A stretch of DNA of 64,000 bases from Actinorhabdospora filicis (GCF_030269765.1 NZ_BSTX01000002.1:1335379-1399378), one strand, 5' to 3'. Numbered from the stretch's first letter, positions 16,659-25,951 are shown. The notes: generated from the sequence alone by a model not told the origin. Numbers and translations: made by a program.

Positions 16659-17462
16659 TCAGGCGTCGCCGTCCTTCTTCTCGTCGCCGCCGGTCTCACC
16701 GTCGATGATCTCGTCGAGCGGGACGTCGACCTCGTCCTCGTCGGGCGTCTCCTCCACCGGAGGCTCAGCCGGGAGCAGCGCCTCCAGCGCGGCGCCCCGG
16801 ATGCGCCGGAACGTCCGGCCCGGCTTGCCGCGGTCGAGGATGGCGACCTCCAGCTGACCGGCCTTCAGTTCGCGCGCCGCGCCGCCCTCGCCGCCGACGC
16901 TGCCCAGGGCCTTCACTGCCAGGGCGAGCGCGGTCGCCAGGTCGGCACCGGCCTCATAGGACTCGCGGACCACGGAGCCGATCTGCTCGGCCAGGCCGCC
17001 CATCGCCACGAAGCCCGGCTCGTCGTTGATCGAGCCGTCGTAGGTCAGGCGGTACAGCTCGTCGTCCTCGGGGGTCTCGCCGACGCCCGCCACGCACACC
17101 TCGACCTCGAAGGGCTTGGTCTGCTCGGTGAAGATGGCGCCCAGGCTCTGCGCGAACACGTTCGCCAGGGGCCAGGCCGTCACGTCCCGGCGGTCGTAGG
17201 CGTAGCCGCGCAGGTCGGCCATGCGCACACCGGCCGCGCGGAGGTTCTCGAACTCGTTGTAGCGGCCGACGGCGGCGAAACCGATCCGGTCGTAGATCTC
17301 GCTGATCTTGTGCAGCGCGGTCGAGAGGTTCTCGGCCACGAACAGCACGCCTCCGGCGTAACTGAGGACGACGACGCTGCGGCCGCGCGAGATGCCCTTG
17401 CGGGCGTACTCCGAGCGGTCCCGCATGATCTGTTCGGGCGAGGTGTAGAACTGCATGGCCAC
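16659..17462 (-). CDS. prcA: Proteasome alpha subunit PrcA
   Basis: 267 residues. The N-terminal gate segment starts MQFYTSPEQIMRDRSEYARK, followed by the alpha-subunit GISRGRSVVVLSYAGGVLFVAEN strand pair. Heptameric PrcA rings cap the PrcB rings and bind ARC. No catalytic threonine, as expected. The last ~40 residues form an acidic tail. GTG at 17462 has a GGGAG ribosome binding site; ATG at 17456 is the alternative. It lies 33 bases after prcB. Confidence 0.95.
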   Translation of the reverse strand: MAMQFYTSPEQIMRDRSEYARKGISRGRSVVVLSYAGGVLFVAENLSTALHKISEIYDRIGFAAVGRYNEFENLRAAGVRMADLRGYAYDRRDVTAWPLANVFAQSLGAIFTEQTKPFEVEVCVAGVGETPEDDELYRLTYDGSINDEPGFVAMGGLAEQIGSVVRESYEAGADLATALALAVKALGSVGGEGGAARELKAGQLEVAILDRGKPGRTFRRIRGAALEALLPAEPPVEETPDEDEVDVPLDEIIDGETGGDEKKDGDA

Positions 17463-17495
17463 GACGGCGGTCTCCCTTCAACTACCGGACAACGA

Positions 17496-18335
17496 CTAAC
17501 GGCCGGGACGCTCGGTGCGCTCGGCGATGACCTCACGGGCGATGGCGGCGATGTCGTCGTCGCCGATCCGCTCGGTCCCTTCCGCGGTCGCCGTCATCAC
17601 CACCGGGAACAGGCCGCGGGTGAGGTCGGGCCCACCCGTCGCGCTGTCCTCGTCGGCGGCGTCGTACAGCGCCTCGACGGCCCAGCGGAGCGCGCTGCGC
17701 GCGTCGGCGCCGGGCCGGTAGAGCTTCTTGAGCGCCGAGCGCGCGAACAGCGAGCCGGAGCCGATGCCGTCGTACTCGCGCTCCTCGTAGAGGCCGCCGG
17801 CCACGTCGTAGCTGAAGATGCGGCCCACGGTGGCGGGCTCGACCGCGTCGAGGTCGAAACCGGCGAACAGCGGGACCACGGCCAGGCCCTGCATGGCCGC
17901 GCCGAGGTTGCCGCGCACCAGGGTCGCCAGGCGGTTGGCCTTGCCCCGCAGCGACATCGGGGTGCCCTCGATCTTCTCGAAGTGCTCCAGCTCGACCTGG
18001 AACAGCTTCGCCATCTCGATGCCGATGCCCGCCGCGCCGGCGATGCCGACCAGCGAGTAGGAGTCGGACGGGTAGACCTTCTCGATGTCGCGGCTGGCGA
18101 TCAGGTTGCCCTGGGTCGCGCGACGGTCGCCGGCCATGATGACGCCGCCGTCGAAGGCGAGGGCGACGATGGTGGTGGCATGCGGCTGCGCGCCGTCGAG
18201 GGCCCCCGGGGGGAGGGCGCGGCGACCGGGCAGCAGCTCGGGCGCGGCGGCCTGGAGGAACTCGGCGAACGAGGACGAGCCGGTCGCGGTGAAGGCCGCC
18301 GGCATCCGTCCCGGGAAGTCTGCTCCAGTGGTCAC
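17496..18335 (-). CDS. prcB: Proteasome beta subunit PrcB
   Basis: 279 residues from GTG 18335, which has a GGAAGAGGGAG ribosome binding site. A propeptide of about 53 residues ends before the TTIVALAFDGG motif; Thr54 becomes the N-terminal catalytic nucleophile after self-cleavage. The usual MAGDRRAT element follows with the substrate-pocket residues, and the SGSLFARSALKKLY helix lies near 190. The residue before the cleaved Thr is Ala rather than the more common Gly. Adjacent to prcA and downstream of pup. Confidence 0.95.
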   Translation of the reverse strand: MTTGADFPGRMPAAFTATGSSSFAEFLQAAAPELLPGRRALPPGALDGAQPHATTIVALAFDGGVIMAGDRRATQGNLIASRDIEKVYPSDSYSLVGIAGAAGIGIEMAKLFQVELEHFEKIEGTPMSLRGKANRLATLVRGNLGAAMQGLAVVPLFAGFDLDAVEPATVGRIFSYDVAGGLYEEREYDGIGSGSLFARSALKKLYRPGADARSALRWAVEALYDAADEDSATGGPDLTRGLFPVVMTATAEGTERIGDDDIAAIAREVIAERTERPGR

Positions 18336-18408
18336 GGGCTCCCTCTTCCTGTCACTCGGTCTGCGTCCGTTCGGCGTACGGTACGGCACGCCAAAGATAC
18401 TGAAGGTC

Positions 18409-18440
18409 GCGCCGCGCGTCGTCTCTCCCCCACGCGGCGC
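18409..18440 (-). promoter_or_regulatory. Hairpin between pup and prcB
   Basis: CGCGGCGC and GCGCCGCG form an 8-9 bp GC stem with a 16-base loop inside the 293-base pup-prcB gap. It may act as an attenuator or RNA processing site that keeps proteasome subunits below Pup levels. Confidence 0.35.
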
Positions 18441-18628
18441 GCCTCCCGGAGGAGGGGCGGGCACGGTGAAGGGCGGCGACTCCGCGCTCGCGCCCGGTGG
18501 TCTCCGCCCGTCCCCGTTGCCGTCGGCTGGGTTCTGTTGCTCCGGAGGGCCGTGCCCGCCGGTCGTTCCCCGCTCAACCGCCCCCCTCTCGTGTTGTCAC
18601 CCGGCCACCCGCCCGAAGGGACGAGCGG

Positions 18629-18847
18629 CTACTCGCCGCCCTTCTGGACGAACGACCGCACGAACTCCGACGCGTTGCTCTCCAGCGCGGCGTCGATCTC
18701 GTCGAGAAGGTCGTCGACCTCCTCGGTGAGCTCCTCGTGACGGGCCTGCACCTCCGGGTTGGCCTCCGGCGGCGGGGTCTCGTCGATCTCGGACTCCTGG
18801 CGCGAACGGGAGGACTGCGACTGTCCCCCACTGTCCTTGGTCGCCAT
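18629..18847 (-). CDS. pup: Prokaryotic ubiquitin-like protein Pup
   Basis: 72 residues when started at the ATG at 18847, which has GAGGTG at proper spacing. It is highly charged and mostly disordered, with the coiled-coil-prone central part HEELTEEVDDLLDEIDAAL that binds the ARC coiled coil. It ends FVQKGGE. The final residue is Glu, so Pup is made ready for PafA and does not need deamidation; the family lysine precedes the Gly-Gly pair. First gene of pup-prcB-prcA. Confidence 0.97.
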   Translation of the reverse strand: MATKDSGGQSQSSRSRQESEIDETPPPEANPEVQARHEELTEEVDDLLDEIDAALESNASEFVRSFVQKGGE

Positions 18848-18881
18848 CGCCATCACCTCATGTCCTGTTTCGGGGTAGCTC

Positions 18882-18910
18882 ACAGTAACGGCTGTGTACT
18901 GGTGTGCTAA
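18882..18910 (-). promoter_or_regulatory. Candidate pup-prcBA promoter
   Basis: On the minus strand TTAGCA (18905-18910), a 17-base spacer and TACTGT (18882-18887) resemble a -35/-10 pair, 35 bases before the Pup start codon. A short dyad, CACAG-N6-CTGTG (18881-18896), overlaps the -10 and could be an operator. Confidence 0.4.
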
Positions 18911-19018
18911 CCGTGTGCTCTGAACCGTACCGCGAAGATCCGGCGTCCGCACGCGGCGGACGCCGGTCCACATTGTCCAATCCGTGTCAGGTGAACGCGA
19001 GTCACGGGTGGACCGCGC

Positions 19019-20539
19019 TCACCTTCCGCCGGTGATGATGTCGAGCAGGTCCTTGGCCGAGGCGCACCGGTCGAACAGCGCGCCCACGTGCGCCTCGGTG
19101 CCCTTCTCGGGCTCCATCATCGGCACGCGGATGAGCGATTCGCTGCCGACGTCGAAGATGACCGAGTCCCACGACGCGGCGACGACCTCGGTGCCGTACT
19201 TCGACAGGCAGCGCCCGCGGAAGTAGGCGCGGGTGTCCTTGGGCGGCTCGCCCATCGCGGCGCGGATCTCGTCCTCGGTGAACAGGGTCCGCATGGCGCC
19301 GCGCGCGACGAGCCGGTTGTAGAGGCCCTTGCCGGGACGCACGTCGGAGTACTGCAGGTCGACCAGGTGCAGCTTCGGGTGCTCCCAGCCCAGGCCCTCG
19401 CGGTCGCGGTAACCCTTGAGGATGCGGTACTTGGCGACCCAGTCCAGCTCCTCGGCCAGCAGCATCGGGTCGCGCTCCAGCCGGTCCAGGACGCTCTCCC
19501 AGCGCGCGAGGACGTCCCGGGTGACCTCGTCTGCGTCCTGGCCCCAGCGGTCCTCCACGTAGGCCTTGGCGCGGCGGAAGTACTCCCACTGGACCTGCAC
19601 GGCCGTCATGCGGCGCCCGTCGCGCAGGCGCACCTTGTGCGTGAGGGTCGGGTCGTGGCTGATGGCCTTCAGCTCGGCGACGGGGTCGGCGATGCCGAGA
19701 TCGCCGGTGAGGGCCTTGTCCTCGATCATCGCCAGGATCAGCGAGGTCGTGCCCATCTTCAGGAAGGTGGAGATCTCGGAGAGGTTGGCGTCACCGATGA
19801 TGACGTGCAGGCGCCGGTACTTGTCGGCGTCGGCGTGCGGCTCGTCGCGGGTGTTGATGATGGGCCGCTTCAGCGTCGTCTCCAGGCCGACCTCGACCTC
19901 GAAGTAGTCGGCGCGCTGCGACAGCTGGAAACCCGCGCGGGACCCGTCGGGCCCGATGCCGACGCGCCCGGCGCCGGTGACCACGTTGCGGGTGACGAAG
20001 AACGGCGTCAGGTACGCGACGATGTCGGCGAAGGGCGTCGAGCGGCTCATGAGGTAGTTCTCATGCGCGCCGTAGCTGGCGCCCTTGTTGTCGGTGTTGT
20101 TCTTGTACAGGTTGATCGGCTGGTGGCCCGGGACGGTGGCGGCCCGCCGCGCCGCCTCGGCCATCACGCGCTCGCCGGCCTTGTCCCACAGGACCAGGTC
20201 GCGGGGGTTGGTGACCTCGGGCGTGGAGTACTCGGGGTGGGCGTGGTCGACGTACAGGCGAGCGCCGTTGGTCAGGATGACGTTCGCCAGGCCGAGGTCT
20301 TCGTCGGCGAGGGTCTCGGCGGGGTCGTACATGGCCCCGGTGTAGGTGAAGCCCCGCGCGTCACGCAGGGGCGACTCTTCCTCGTAGTCCCAGCGGGCCC
20401 GCCCGCCCTTGGCGAGCTCGGGGCGGGCTCCGTAGGCGTTCACGATCTGGCTGGAGGTCACCATGGGGTTGGCGCCCGGCTGTCCTGGCACTGAGATGCC
20501 GTATTCGACTTCGGTGCCCATGATGCGGCGAACGGTCAT
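19019..20539 (-). CDS. dop: Depupylase/Pup deamidase Dop
   Basis: 506 residues, homologous to PafA but longer. The MGTEVEYGISVPGQPG start is followed by the Dop-specific loop (about 40-80, containing EEESPLRDARGF), which PafA lacks. Later motifs are RLYVDHAHPEYSTPE, LYKNNTDNKGASYGAHENYL and INTRDEPHADADKYRRLHV. Dop hydrolyses the isopeptide bond between Pup and substrates. Because Pup ends in Glu here, the deamidase activity should be unnecessary. A TAGGCT box (20546-20551) ends six bases before the ATG, suggesting a leaderless mRNA. The next gene upstream is not arc but an inserted membrane-protein gene 22 bases away. Confidence 0.96.
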   Translation of the reverse strand: MTVRRIMGTEVEYGISVPGQPGANPMVTSSQIVNAYGARPELAKGGRARWDYEEESPLRDARGFTYTGAMYDPAETLADEDLGLANVILTNGARLYVDHAHPEYSTPEVTNPRDLVLWDKAGERVMAEAARRAATVPGHQPINLYKNNTDNKGASYGAHENYLMSRSTPFADIVAYLTPFFVTRNVVTGAGRVGIGPDGSRAGFQLSQRADYFEVEVGLETTLKRPIINTRDEPHADADKYRRLHVIIGDANLSEISTFLKMGTTSLILAMIEDKALTGDLGIADPVAELKAISHDPTLTHKVRLRDGRRMTAVQVQWEYFRRAKAYVEDRWGQDADEVTRDVLARWESVLDRLERDPMLLAEELDWVAKYRILKGYRDREGLGWEHPKLHLVDLQYSDVRPGKGLYNRLVARGAMRTLFTEDEIRAAMGEPPKDTRAYFRGRCLSKYGTEVVAASWDSVIFDVGSESLIRVPMMEPEKGTEAHVGALFDRCASAKDLLDIITGGR

Positions 20540-20545
20540 GTTGGA

Positions 20546-20551
20546 AGCCTA
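20546..20551 (-). promoter_or_regulatory. Leaderless -10 box (TAGGCT) for dop
   Basis: On the minus strand TAGGCT ends six bases before the dop ATG. It gives dop its own promoter at the junction with the inserted sugar island. Confidence 0.5.
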
Positions 20552-20561
20552 GACGCCGGAA

Positions 20562-22580
20562 TCAGGTGGTGGGTGGTGGTCCTTCCCCGGGAAGGTCCTC
20601 GGCGAGGATGACGGTGAGGCCCGCGCCAGGGTTGGTGGCGGCGAATTCGCGCAGGATGGCGGCGGTGCCGGGGTCGTTGGTGATGACCCGCAGGGGCACC
20701 TTGCTCTCGGTGCAGACGAGTTTGTACAGGTCGAGGCTGGTCTGCGTGGTGGCGTCGAGCTTGTCGCCGGGTTCGTGGCCGCGCAGTCCGGTGAGCTCCA
20801 CGCCGTAGATCTGGCGGTAGAGGCCACCGATGTTGCGGTTGAGGATCGAGGTGACCAGCGTCAGTTGCTGGTTGGCCACGCCGCTGGAGCTGAACACGAT
20901 CTGGGTGGGGACACCGTCGCCGACGAGGCCGCGCTGCGCCAGCCAGGTGAGCGCGGGGGTGAACCCGGCGTAGATGGTGCCGGACCCGTAGACGCTGACC
21001 CAGTTGGTGTCGGGCCCCGGCTGATGCTCGGCGTGGTTGTACTTGGCGGGGCCACTGGGGATGGTCCCGGTGATGACGGCGGCCAGCAGCACCATCGCCA
21101 CGGCGGTGACGCCGGGGTGGACGGGCAGGCGCAGCCGTGGTTTGACGTGCGCGAGCGCGCCCGCGCAGGTCACCAGGTTGACGATGGCGAGGGCGTAGAC
21201 GACCTTCTCGAAGTAGTAGGAGCCGGTCCCGATGAACGCCACGTTGTAGATCCACAGGCCGATGGCGAACAGCAGCCCGGCGATGTTGGTGATCGCCAGG
21301 ACCCGCAGGCGCGGGCTGCGAGTGAGCCCGCGGCGCACGAGCGCGACGGCGGCCAGCGCCAGCAGCGCGAAGGCCAGGGTCCGGGGCATCACGATGATGA
21401 AGCCGGTGGCGTTGACGTGGTCGCTGGCCTCGAAGCCCTGGAGGGCGGGGATGACGACCTGGAGGGACGCGGCGGCGCCGAAGAACACCGCGGCGGCGAT
21501 GAGCATCCGCGGGTGGCGTTTCAGCCGCCGCCACTGGATCGCCAGCGCGGCCAGGACCGCGATCGCGGCGAACACCGCGTAGAGGGTGTAGGTGTGCGCG
21601 ACGGCCACGGTGAGCGCGCCGGCCAGGAGCAGCTGCTCGCCGACGGACTTGGTGGGCCGGGCCAGGACGGCGACCAGCAGCGCCAGGAACAGCATCCCGG
21701 CGGTCTGCGCGTCGAAGCCCTCCCACAGGCCGGTGGTGTAGATGCCGGTGGCCAGGAACAGCAGGATCGTCGTCGTGGCCAGCATCTGCTTCCACGCGGC
21801 GAGGCCGGGCGCGAGGTACCGGGCGGCCCAGGCGACGGTCACGGCGAACACGGCGTAGGAGATGAGGACGTACCAGTGGTAGCGCTGGAGGGCGTCCAGC
21901 GACCGGCCGGGGTCGGTGGTGCCGGTCATGAACGAGTCGATGACGGCGTACACGTAGTGCATCCCGGCGGGGTAGGCCGGGAGCATGCTCGACTCCAGCA
22001 TCGGCGCGGCCTCGTGGGGCTGCACGGCCGGGTATCCGCCCAGGACGCGGATGGTGTCGAAGAGGTTGAACTGGCGCAGCCGGTCGCCGGTGATGCCGGC
22101 GTAGGCGGCCCAGCCCAGGCCGGTGGTGGCCATGGTCGGCTTGGCGGCCAGCAGTCCGGCCAGGACGCCCCCGGCGGTCATGGTGACGTCGGTGGGTGTG
22201 ACCCGCCGCGGCATCTGCGGGCGCCGCCCGGTCAGGTACGACGCCACCACGAGGATCGTGAGCGCGGCTCCCCCGATGGGCACCGGCGCCAGCCCCCACG
22301 GCCACAGCGTGGTGACGTAGCCGCCGATGATGAGGAGACCGGCGACGAGCCCGAGGGCGGGCACGAGCCGGTCGAGGAGCGTCGTCCCGATGCGCAGCAG
22401 CGAGGCGGTGCCCAGCCAGATCACCGGCAGCAGCAGCCAGTCCAGCCCGATGAGGTGGGCGGCGACGGCCAGGGCCCAGGAGCCGGCCAGGAAAAGCAGG
22501 AACCGCGCCGGGTCGCGGCGCGGGTGCACGGACTTGTCGGAGGGCGCGTTCGCACCCGCCGACCGGAGTTCGGTCAGCAT
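20562..22580 (-). CDS. Polytopic membrane protein, GT-C glycosyltransferase-like
   Basis: 672 residues from ATG 22580. About a dozen or more hydrophobic helices cover residues 30-490. A large extracytoplasmic loop after the fifth or sixth helix (around 160-230) and a ~160-residue soluble C-terminal part are visible. This is the general architecture of GT-C enzymes that use polyprenyl-phosphate sugars, but I cannot point to a diagnostic catalytic motif. It starts 10 bases after the flippase-like gene and ends 22 bases before dop, so the pair forms one operon at the island edge. Function is inferred from architecture and context only. Confidence 0.65.
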   Translation of the reverse strand: MLTELRSAGANAPSDKSVHPRRDPARFLLFLAGSWALAVAAHLIGLDWLLLPVIWLGTASLLRIGTTLLDRLVPALGLVAGLLIIGGYVTTLWPWGLAPVPIGGAALTILVVASYLTGRRPQMPRRVTPTDVTMTAGGVLAGLLAAKPTMATTGLGWAAYAGITGDRLRQFNLFDTIRVLGGYPAVQPHEAAPMLESSMLPAYPAGMHYVYAVIDSFMTGTTDPGRSLDALQRYHWYVLISYAVFAVTVAWAARYLAPGLAAWKQMLATTTILLFLATGIYTTGLWEGFDAQTAGMLFLALLVAVLARPTKSVGEQLLLAGALTVAVAHTYTLYAVFAAIAVLAALAIQWRRLKRHPRMLIAAAVFFGAAASLQVVIPALQGFEASDHVNATGFIIVMPRTLAFALLALAAVALVRRGLTRSPRLRVLAITNIAGLLFAIGLWIYNVAFIGTGSYYFEKVVYALAIVNLVTCAGALAHVKPRLRLPVHPGVTAVAMVLLAAVITGTIPSGPAKYNHAEHQPGPDTNWVSVYGSGTIYAGFTPALTWLAQRGLVGDGVPTQIVFSSSGVANQQLTLVTSILNRNIGGLYRQIYGVELTGLRGHEPGDKLDATTQTSLDLYKLVCTESKVPLRVITNDPGTAAILREFAATNPGAGLTVILAEDLPGEGPPPTT

Positions 22581-22590
22581 GGGTGCGTCT

Positions 22591-23667
22591 CTAGCCCTTC
22601 GCCTCGGTCTTGTGCTTGCGGAGCTCGGCCACGGTGGAGATCCCCGCGGCGCCACCGGCGACGAGATCGGCAACGGTGAACACCGCCCGGGAGATCGCGG
22701 CGATGGCCACGGCCGTGGTCAGGCCGACGAACGGGGCGAGCGCGGCGGTGATGACGCCGTCGCGGACGCCGAGTCCGCTGGGGGCGATCACCACGAGCAT
22801 GCCGATGGTCATCGCGAGGGAGAAGGAGCCGACGCTGCGGAACAGCCCGTCGAGGCCCGGGTCGGTCGCCGCGTTGGCCAGCAGCCACAGGTGCACGCCG
22901 AAGCACACGAACGCCACCGCCGACAGCGCGGTTGCGGTGAGCACGGTCCGCCAGCTGATCTGGTGCCCGAGGGGCGGGCGGCGCAGGACGCGCAGGAAGA
23001 TCTCGATGAGGCGGGTGAGGACCTTGGGGTGCGCGCAGAACAGGGCGACGGGGATCAGCGCCAGCAGCACCCACATGAACGGCTCTCCGCCGTCGGTGGC
23101 CCGCAGCGACGGCAGCCCGAACAGGCCGATCAGCAGCGAGGCGGTGGTGGAGAGGCCCACGGCGATGATGGACGCCACGAACGCCCGCGCGCGGGGGATC
23201 CCGGCGCGCTTGCCGAGCTCCATCTGCGCCACGTAGGCCCACACCGAGCCGGGCAGGTACTTGGCGAGGTTGCCCAGGAGGGTGATGCGCGCCGCCGAGG
23301 CGACCGTCACCTCGCTGTCCAGGGACCGCACGATGACCCGCCAGGCCAGGACATTGGCGTACATCCCGGCGAAAACCGCCGCGAAGGACAGGAGCACCGA
23401 CTGCCAGGCGAGCTGGAAGAGATAGGCGGTGATGTCGTCCCACGAGGAATAGAGCGAATACCCGACCGCGAGGAGCACCGCCGCGATGAATCCGTACCGG
23501 ACGGTATGGACCACGAGCGGCTTGGCGACGACCGACTTGATGCGTGCGAGAAGGCTCACGGGGGCGTCTTTCGCGGGGGCCGCACTCTCAGTGTCGATGG
23601 TGCTTTCCCTCTCGCGTGGGTCCGTCTTTGCCATGTCTGGTGAGGTCACGGCGGTGAGTTCGGACAC
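22591..23667 (-). CDS. Flippase-like membrane protein (LPG synthase TM/UPF0104 type)
   Basis: 358 residues with seven or eight membrane helices. After a ~45-residue polar N-terminus come helix VRYGFIAAVLLAVGYSL and the conserved LLGNLAKYLPGSVWAYV element near 125-140, then APSGLGVRDGVITAAL near 265-280. These are hallmarks of the lysylphosphatidylglycerol-synthase transmembrane superfamily, which includes proteins proposed to move lipid-linked sugars. The GTG at 23667 has an AAAGGAG ribosome binding site. It is divergent from the aminotransferase gene and probably works with the GT-C-like protein. Confidence 0.8.
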   Translation of the reverse strand: MSELTAVTSPDMAKTDPRERESTIDTESAAPAKDAPVSLLARIKSVVAKPLVVHTVRYGFIAAVLLAVGYSLYSSWDDITAYLFQLAWQSVLLSFAAVFAGMYANVLAWRVIVRSLDSEVTVASAARITLLGNLAKYLPGSVWAYVAQMELGKRAGIPRARAFVASIIAVGLSTTASLLIGLFGLPSLRATDGGEPFMWVLLALIPVALFCAHPKVLTRLIEIFLRVLRRPPLGHQISWRTVLTATALSAVAFVCFGVHLWLLANAATDPGLDGLFRSVGSFSLAMTIGMLVVIAPSGLGVRDGVITAALAPFVGLTTAVAIAAISRAVFTVADLVAGGAAGISTVAELRKHKTEAKG

Positions 23668-23870
23668 CGACGCACTCCTTTCAGCCGCCCCAGGCTCGCA
23701 TGGGTTCGTGACCGGCGAGTGGGTGCAAGGTTACGCCGGAATGGGAATGGTTTGAACAGGAGACACTAGCATGTGAGCGCTATACGGGGACGCGTTGACC
23801 TGGGGGCCGGTTTGGTACCGTCGGCCTCGCTTTCCCACATGACGGTCCCCCCACTGGTTGGAGTAAACGC

Positions 23871-24971
23871 GTGATCCCTGTGTCGACGGTCCGGTTGCCC
23901 GAGGGCACCGAGGAGCTGGTCACCGAGGTCATCCGGTCCGGGATGCTGGCCAGCGGACCGAAGGTCGCGGCTCTCGAAGAGGCCTTCGCCGCGCTGACCG
24001 GCGCCGAGCACGCGATCGCCGTGAACAACGGCACCACCGCCCTCGTCGCCGCCGTCCAGGCACTGGACCTCCAGCCCGGCGACGAGGTGATCACCAGCCC
24101 CTTCACGTTCGTCGCGACCCTGAACGCGATCCTGGAGGCCGGGGCCACCGCCCGCTTCGCCGACATCGACGCCACCGACTTCTGCGTCACCGCCGAGGCC
24201 CTCGCCGGCGCGGTCACCGACCGCACGAAGGTCCTCATGCCGGTCCACCTGTACGGGCAGACCGCCGACATGGCCGCCATCCCGGCGCTGGCCGCCGAGA
24301 AGGGCCTCGCCGTCATCGAGGACGCCGCGCAGGCCGTCGGCGCCACCTTCGACGGGCGCGGCGCCGGCTCCTTCGGCATCGGCTGCTTCTCCCTGTACGG
24401 GACGAAGAACATCACCACGGGCGAAGGCGGGATGATCACCACCTCCGACGCCGCCCTCGCCGACAAGCTGCGCGTCCTGCGCAACCAGGGCATGCGCGCC
24501 CGCTACCAGTACGAGATGGCCGGCCACAACTACCGGCTCACCGATCTCCAGGCCGCCATCGCGCTGCCCCAGATCGGCCTGTACGACGAGGTCGTCAAGG
24601 CCCGCAAGAGCAACGCCGCGCGCCTGTCCGCCGGGCTCGCCGACGTCCCCGGCCTGACCCTGCCGACCGAGCTGCCCGGCCGCTCCCACGTGTGGCACCA
24701 GTACACGGTCCTCGTCTCCGGCGAGGCCCCCGTGAACCGCGACGAGCTGGCCGCCAAGCTCCTGGAGCGCGGCGTCGGGTCCGGCGTGTACTACCCGAAG
24801 ACCGTCTTCGACTACGACTGCTACCGCGACAACCCGCGCGTCATCGCCTCCGACGTGCCCGTCGCCGAGCGCGTCGCCCGCGAGTGCCTGTCGCTCCCGG
24901 TGCACCAGTACCTGTCCGAAGCCGACCTCGACACCATCGTCGAGGCCGTCCGCACGATCATGGAGGCCTGA
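23871..24971 (+). CDS. DegT/DnrJ/EryC1/StrS sugar aminotransferase (WbpE/WlbC-like)
   Basis: 366 residues. PLP-dependent fold type I: substrate loop with VNNGTTALVAAVQAL, cofactor Asp151 in IEDAAQAVGA, Schiff-base Lys179 in SLYGTKNITTGEGG, and the C-terminal HVWHQYTVL and VYYPKT elements. Such enzymes transfer an amino group from glutamate to keto-sugar nucleotides. Two bases separate it from the Gfo/Idh dehydrogenase gene; this dehydrogenase-aminotransferase pair matches the WbpB/WbpE step that puts a 3-amino group on UDP-GlcNAcA. The GTG start has a GGAG site. Exact sugar is unproven. Confidence 0.88.
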   Translation: MIPVSTVRLPEGTEELVTEVIRSGMLASGPKVAALEEAFAALTGAEHAIAVNNGTTALVAAVQALDLQPGDEVITSPFTFVATLNAILEAGATARFADIDATDFCVTAEALAGAVTDRTKVLMPVHLYGQTADMAAIPALAAEKGLAVIEDAAQAVGATFDGRGAGSFGIGCFSLYGTKNITTGEGGMITTSDAALADKLRVLRNQGMRARYQYEMAGHNYRLTDLQAAIALPQIGLYDEVVKARKSNAARLSAGLADVPGLTLPTELPGRSHVWHQYTVLVSGEAPVNRDELAAKLLERGVGSGVYYPKTVFDYDCYRDNPRVIASDVPVAERVARECLSLPVHQYLSEADLDTIVEAVRTIMEA

Positions 24972-24972
24972 C

Positions 24973-25926
24973 ATGGCGGCGCCCCGCATCGCCCTCATCG
25001 GCGCCGGCTCGATGGGATCCCTGCACGCGCGGGTCATCTCCCAGTCGGAGCGCGCCGAACTGGCCCTCGTGGTCGACCCCGTCCAGCAGACCGGTGAGGC
25101 CATCACCGGCCGCTTCGGCGGCACCTGGGCCCCGTCCCTGGACGACGTGAGCGGCATCGACGCCGTCGTCATCGCCGCCCCCACCAGCCTGCACTACAAG
25201 CTGGCCGCGCCGGTCCTGGAGGCCGGGCTGCCGCTGCTGGTGGAGAAGCCCGTCACCTCGACCTACGAGGAGTCGGCCGAGCTGGTCGACGTGGCCGCCA
25301 AGAACCGCATCCCGCTCATGTGCGGCTTCGTGGAGCGCTTCAACCCCGCCATCGTCACCGTCGCGGCGATGGTGGAGGACCCCGTCCACCTGGCCGCCGT
25401 CCGGCACGGCCCCTACGCGCCCCGCATCCGCACCGGCGTGGCCTGGGACCTGCTCATCCACGACGTGGACGCCTGCCTGCGCCTCGTCGGCGGCGAGGCC
25501 GCCGGCATCACCGGCGGCACCGGCCGGTTCCACCCCTCGTCGCTGCCCGACGCCGAGGACGTCGCCGACGCCGTGGTGACCTTCGCCAACGGCTCGGTGG
25601 CCACCTGCTCGGCCAGCCGCCTCGGCCACCGCAAGGTCCGCACCCTGTCGATCACCGAGCGCCAGCGCGTCATCGAGATCGACCTCCTGCGCCGCGACGT
25701 GACGATCTACCGGCACGTGTCGAACGACCTCCAGATGGAGTCCGGCCTCGGCTACCGCCAGCAGACGATCATCGAGATCCCCGAACTGGTGACCAACGTC
25801 GAGCCCCTGGTCGCCCAGCTGAACCGCTTCCTCGGCCTGCTGGACGGCACCGTCGACATCGACGAGGAGCGCGAATCGATCCTGGCCCCGCACAAGCTCG
25901 TGGCGCAGATGCTCGACGGGTCCTGA
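24973..25926 (+). CDS. Gfo/Idh/MocA family oxidoreductase (WbpB/WlbA-like)
   Basis: 317 residues. The N-terminal Rossmann domain has GAGSMGSLHAR (10-20), and the family EKPV motif is at 91-94. The DLLIHDVD segment (159-166) carries the conserved His/Asp of the active site. The C-terminal beta-sheet domain makes the sugar pocket. In the Wbp/Wlb pathway the related enzyme oxidises C3 of UDP-GlcNAcA and regenerates its bound NAD with 2-oxoglutarate. Translationally linked to the aminotransferase before it and followed by a strong hairpin terminator. Confidence 0.88.
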   Translation: MAAPRIALIGAGSMGSLHARVISQSERAELALVVDPVQQTGEAITGRFGGTWAPSLDDVSGIDAVVIAAPTSLHYKLAAPVLEAGLPLLVEKPVTSTYEESAELVDVAAKNRIPLMCGFVERFNPAIVTVAAMVEDPVHLAAVRHGPYAPRIRTGVAWDLLIHDVDACLRLVGGEAAGITGGTGRFHPSSLPDAEDVADAVVTFANGSVATCSASRLGHRKVRTLSITERQRVIEIDLLRRDVTIYRHVSNDLQMESGLGYRQQTIIEIPELVTNVEPLVAQLNRFLGLLDGTVDIDEERESILAPHKLVAQMLDGS

Positions 25927-25951
25927 CCCGGCGGGGAGCGCGCACAGCGTA

